From Burkholderiales bacterium (GTDB taxonomy: Bacteria > Pseudomonadota > Gammaproteobacteria > Burkholderiales > Burkholderiaceae_D): DNA of 64,000 nt. The position numbers and the translations under genes were made by a program. How positions within the stretch are numbered: the stretch's first letter is position 1; every line of letters begins with the position of its first letter. Of the stretch, positions 62,266 to 64,000 are shown in pieces. Location of the stretch: positions 1 to 64,000 of the forward strand of contig JACPWS010000031.1 of NCBI GenBank assembly GCA_016196925.1. The letters run 5' to 3'. Below the pieces are notes generated by a model, which worked only from the letters and a program-made list of their open reading frames with translations, did no database searches and was not told the origin of the DNA.

Positions 62266-63629
62266 ACTTGCTGCAAACCTTGCTGGCCTTTGTCGTTGCG
62301 CTTGGTACCCTGGTGATTGTCCATGAGCTCGGGCATTACGTGGTCGCGCGCATTTGCGGCGTCAAGGTTCTGCGTTTTTCAGTCGGCATGGGAAAAATTA
62401 TTTACTCCCGTAAATTTGGTCCGGATCAAACCGAATGGGCGATTTCCGTGTTGCCCCTGGGCGGCTACGTCAAAATGCTGGATGCCCGGGAACAGGGCAT
62501 GGAAAATATTCCCGAACCGGATTTGCCGCGCGAGTTTGGTCGCCAGTCAGTCTGGAAGCGAATCGCCATCGTCGCCGCCGGTCCGGCCGCGAACTTCTTA
62601 TTGGCCATATTTTTATACAGCGCCTTGTATATGCACGGCATATCCGAGCCTGTCGCTAAAATCCGCGTTCCTTCTACACACTCTGTCGCTTATCAGGCCG
62701 GACTGCGGCAGGGCGATTTAATCACCAGCATCAACGACTTGCCGGTCCAAGGGTGGTCCGAGGTGCGCTGGAACCTGATGCACGCCAGCCTGGAAAAGAC
62801 GAATGCGCGCATAGAGATACAGCGTCGCGATCAAGCGCAGAAAGACGGTTTTGATCGCTTGTTCCTGGAACTCCCTCTCGGCCGGTTAAGCAGCAAAGAC
62901 CTGGAGGGCGATTTTTTCGCTCAACTGGGATTTTCTCTGGCCCGGCCAGCCGCCACGCTGGGGCCGGTTTTGCCCGACGGCCCTGCCATGCAAGCCGGCC
63001 TGAAAGAAGGCGATCTGGTGCTGGAAATCGATGATGCGCCGCTGATCGACGGACTGGAATTTACGGAAATCGTAAACGCAGCGCCGGGAAAACCTTTGAA
63101 GTTGCGGGTTCAGCGCGGCCGGAATGTTTTTGACGTGAAGGCCACGCCTGTAGCCGAACAAGACCATGGCAAAACGGTAGGGCGCCTGAAAATCCAAATG
63201 ATGCTGGCGCCGGAGATGACGATAATTAAAGCCTCGGCGGCGGCCGCTTTGCAAAAAGGCGTGCAGAAGACCTGGGACACCAGCGTGATGAGCCTGACGA
63301 TGCTGGGGAAAATGCTGACAGGCGAAGTGTCGTGGAAAAACGTTACCGGGCCATTGACGATAGCCGACTATGCAGGACAGACGTCGAGAGCCAGCGCCGT
63401 CAGTTATTTAAGCTTTATAGCGCTGATCAGCATCAGTCTGGGTGTAATGAATTTGCTACCTGTCCCGGTGCTGGATGGCGGGCATTTGTTGTATTATTCG
63501 CTGGAAGTTTTGACTGGCAAACCAGTATCCGAGCGCTTTAGCGAACTGGCGCAACGTGTCGGAGTTATCTTGTTGGTGACGCTGATGGCGATCGCTTTTT
63601 TTAATGACATCGTAAGACTGATGTCATAA
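62262..63629 (+). CDS. rseP: Site-2 protease RseP
   Basis: RseP is an inner membrane zinc protease that performs the second cut of RseA to release sigma-E. 455 residues from the ATG at 62262. HELGH with His21, Glu22 and His25 lies in the first membrane helix. Two PDZ domains follow (about 115-200 and 210-290), and [14 protein letters not shown] holds the third zinc ligand. Its substrate gene rseA is at 15.5 kb. Overlaps dxr by four bases (ATGA). Confidence 0.96.
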   Translation: MNLLQTLLAFVVALGTLVIVHELGHYVVARICGVKVLRFSVGMGKIIYSRKFGPDQTEWAISVLPLGGYVKMLDAREQGMENIPEPDLPREFGRQSVWKRIAIVAAGPAANFLLAIFLYSALYMHGISEPVAKIRVPSTHSVAYQAGLRQGDLITSINDLPVQGWSEVRWNLMHASLEKTNARIEIQRRDQAQKDGFDRLFLELPLGRLSSKDLEGDFFAQLGFSLARPAATLGPVLPDGPAMQAGLKEGDLVLEIDDAPLIDGLEFTEIVNAAPGKPLKLRVQRGRNVFDVKATPVAEQDHGKTVGRLKIQMMLAPEMTIIKASAAAALQKGVQKTWDTSVMSLTMLGKMLTGEVSWKNVTGPLTIADYAGQTSRASAVSYLSFIALISISLGVMNLLPVPVLDGGHLLYYSLEVLTGKPVSERFSELAQRVGVILLVTLMAIAFFNDIVRLMS

Positions 63630-63698
63630 TAGTCGGTTCGATGACTGAAACACATTTCCGATAGCAATATTGAGAGTACTGAAAGAACATTACACCCA

Positions 63699-64000
63699 AT
63701 GAAATTACATATCGAGCATTTCACCTTACCTAATTTCCGTCGTCATGCACTGGCTCTCGCTGCGTTCGCAGTATGCTCCGCTAACGCTCTCGCGATAGAA
63801 CCATTTACCGTAAAAGACATCCGCGTCGAAGGCTTGCAACGCACCGAAGCAGGTACCGTATTCAGTTATCTCCCGGTCAGAGTCGGTGAAGTGTTTGACG
63901 ATGCCAAGAGTGTGACGGCCATCAAGTCCTTGTATGCCACCGGTTTTTTCAAGGACGTACAAATCGAAGTGCAGGATGGCGTTCTGGTGGTGTTGCTGGA
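63699..64000 (+). CDS. bamA: Outer membrane assembly factor BamA (3' end cut by window)
   Basis: BamA inserts beta-barrel proteins into the outer membrane. About 100 codons are visible. A signal peptide ends near residue 32 (SANALA^IEPF), followed by the first POTRA domain: FTVKDIRVEGLQRTEAGTVF and YATGFFKDVQIEV. The ribosome site before the ATG is weak (GAAAGAA). Follows rseP directly, as in most proteobacteria. Confidence 0.95.
   Translation, partial: MKLHIEHFTLPNFRRHALALAAFAVCSANALAIEPFTVKDIRVEGLQRTEAGTVFSYLPVRVGEVFDDAKSVTAIKSLYATGFFKDVQIEVQDGVLVVLL

Overview
The window comes from a betaproteobacterium, most likely Burkholderiales, family Oxalobacteraceae (Undibacterium or Herminiimonas type). 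The evidence is gene order: mfd divergent from ispD-ispF; plsX-fabHDG-acpP-fabF followed by rpoE-rseA-rseB-degP; ppsR divergent from ppsA; smc-zipA-ligA-galU; dapC-dapD-pilU-arsC-dapE-prmB; map-glnD divergent from rpsB-tsf-pyrH-frr-uppS-cdsA-dxr-rseP-bamA. Species is inferred, not proven. Almost all of the 64 kb is chromosomal housekeeping DNA. I see no rRNA, tRNA, prophage, insertion sequence with a transposase, or CRISPR array.

Layout. 1-7.5 kb: the mfd fragment (cut at the left edge), ispD-ispF (isoprenoids), a small DUF4404 gene, an iron-type alcohol dehydrogenase, a tetrapyrrole-methylase-type methyltransferase and a Maf pyrophosphatase. 7.6-14.2 kb: yceD-rpmF-plsX-fabH-fabD-fabG-acpP-fabF, linking ribosome protein L32 to fatty acid and phospholipid synthesis. 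14.2-18.7 kb: the sigma-E envelope stress unit, with a promoter matching the sigma-E consensus ahead of rpoE. 18.8-24 kb: glutaredoxin, rnhB, an RNA methyltransferase, ppsR and ppsA. 24.2-27.6 kb: an NfeD/SPFH membrane pair, then a three-gene minus-strand unit (MIP18-type Fe-S factor, DUF2249, NnrS-like membrane protein) whose promoter overlaps an NsrR-like palindrome. 27.8-36 kb, all minus: an ABC-F ATPase with an in-frame stop, prmB, dapE, arsC-like, pilU, dapD, dapC. 36.3-44.8 kb, plus: smc, zipA, ligA, galU, def. 45-51.3 kb, minus: a type IV minor pilin and tip operon, pilE-fimT-pilV-pilW-pilX-pilY1. 51.7-55.9 kb, minus: rluF-like, glnD, map. 56.1-64 kb, plus: rpsB to bamA (cut at the right edge).

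Functional links. The rpoE unit senses outer-membrane trouble: RseP (62.2 kb) cleaves the anti-sigma factor RseA (15.5 kb), and BamA (63.7 kb) builds the porins whose misfolding triggers the pathway. IspD and IspF at the left and Dxr at the right are steps of one MEP isoprenoid pathway, and UppS uses its product. PilU and the minor pilins serve one type IV pilus machine.

The window looks ordinary in gene content, and I did not find a clear new multi-gene system. Its unusual features are small: a nonsense codon inside the ABC-F gene, a roughly 160-bp inverted-repeat element, a dispersed palindromic motif with core ATACTCCCC, a duplicated helix-hairpin-helix region in LigA, a degenerate calcium loop in PilY1, a possible small RNA after ppsA, a perfect 16-bp palindrome before pyrH, and a join between the degP and rnhB gene blocks.
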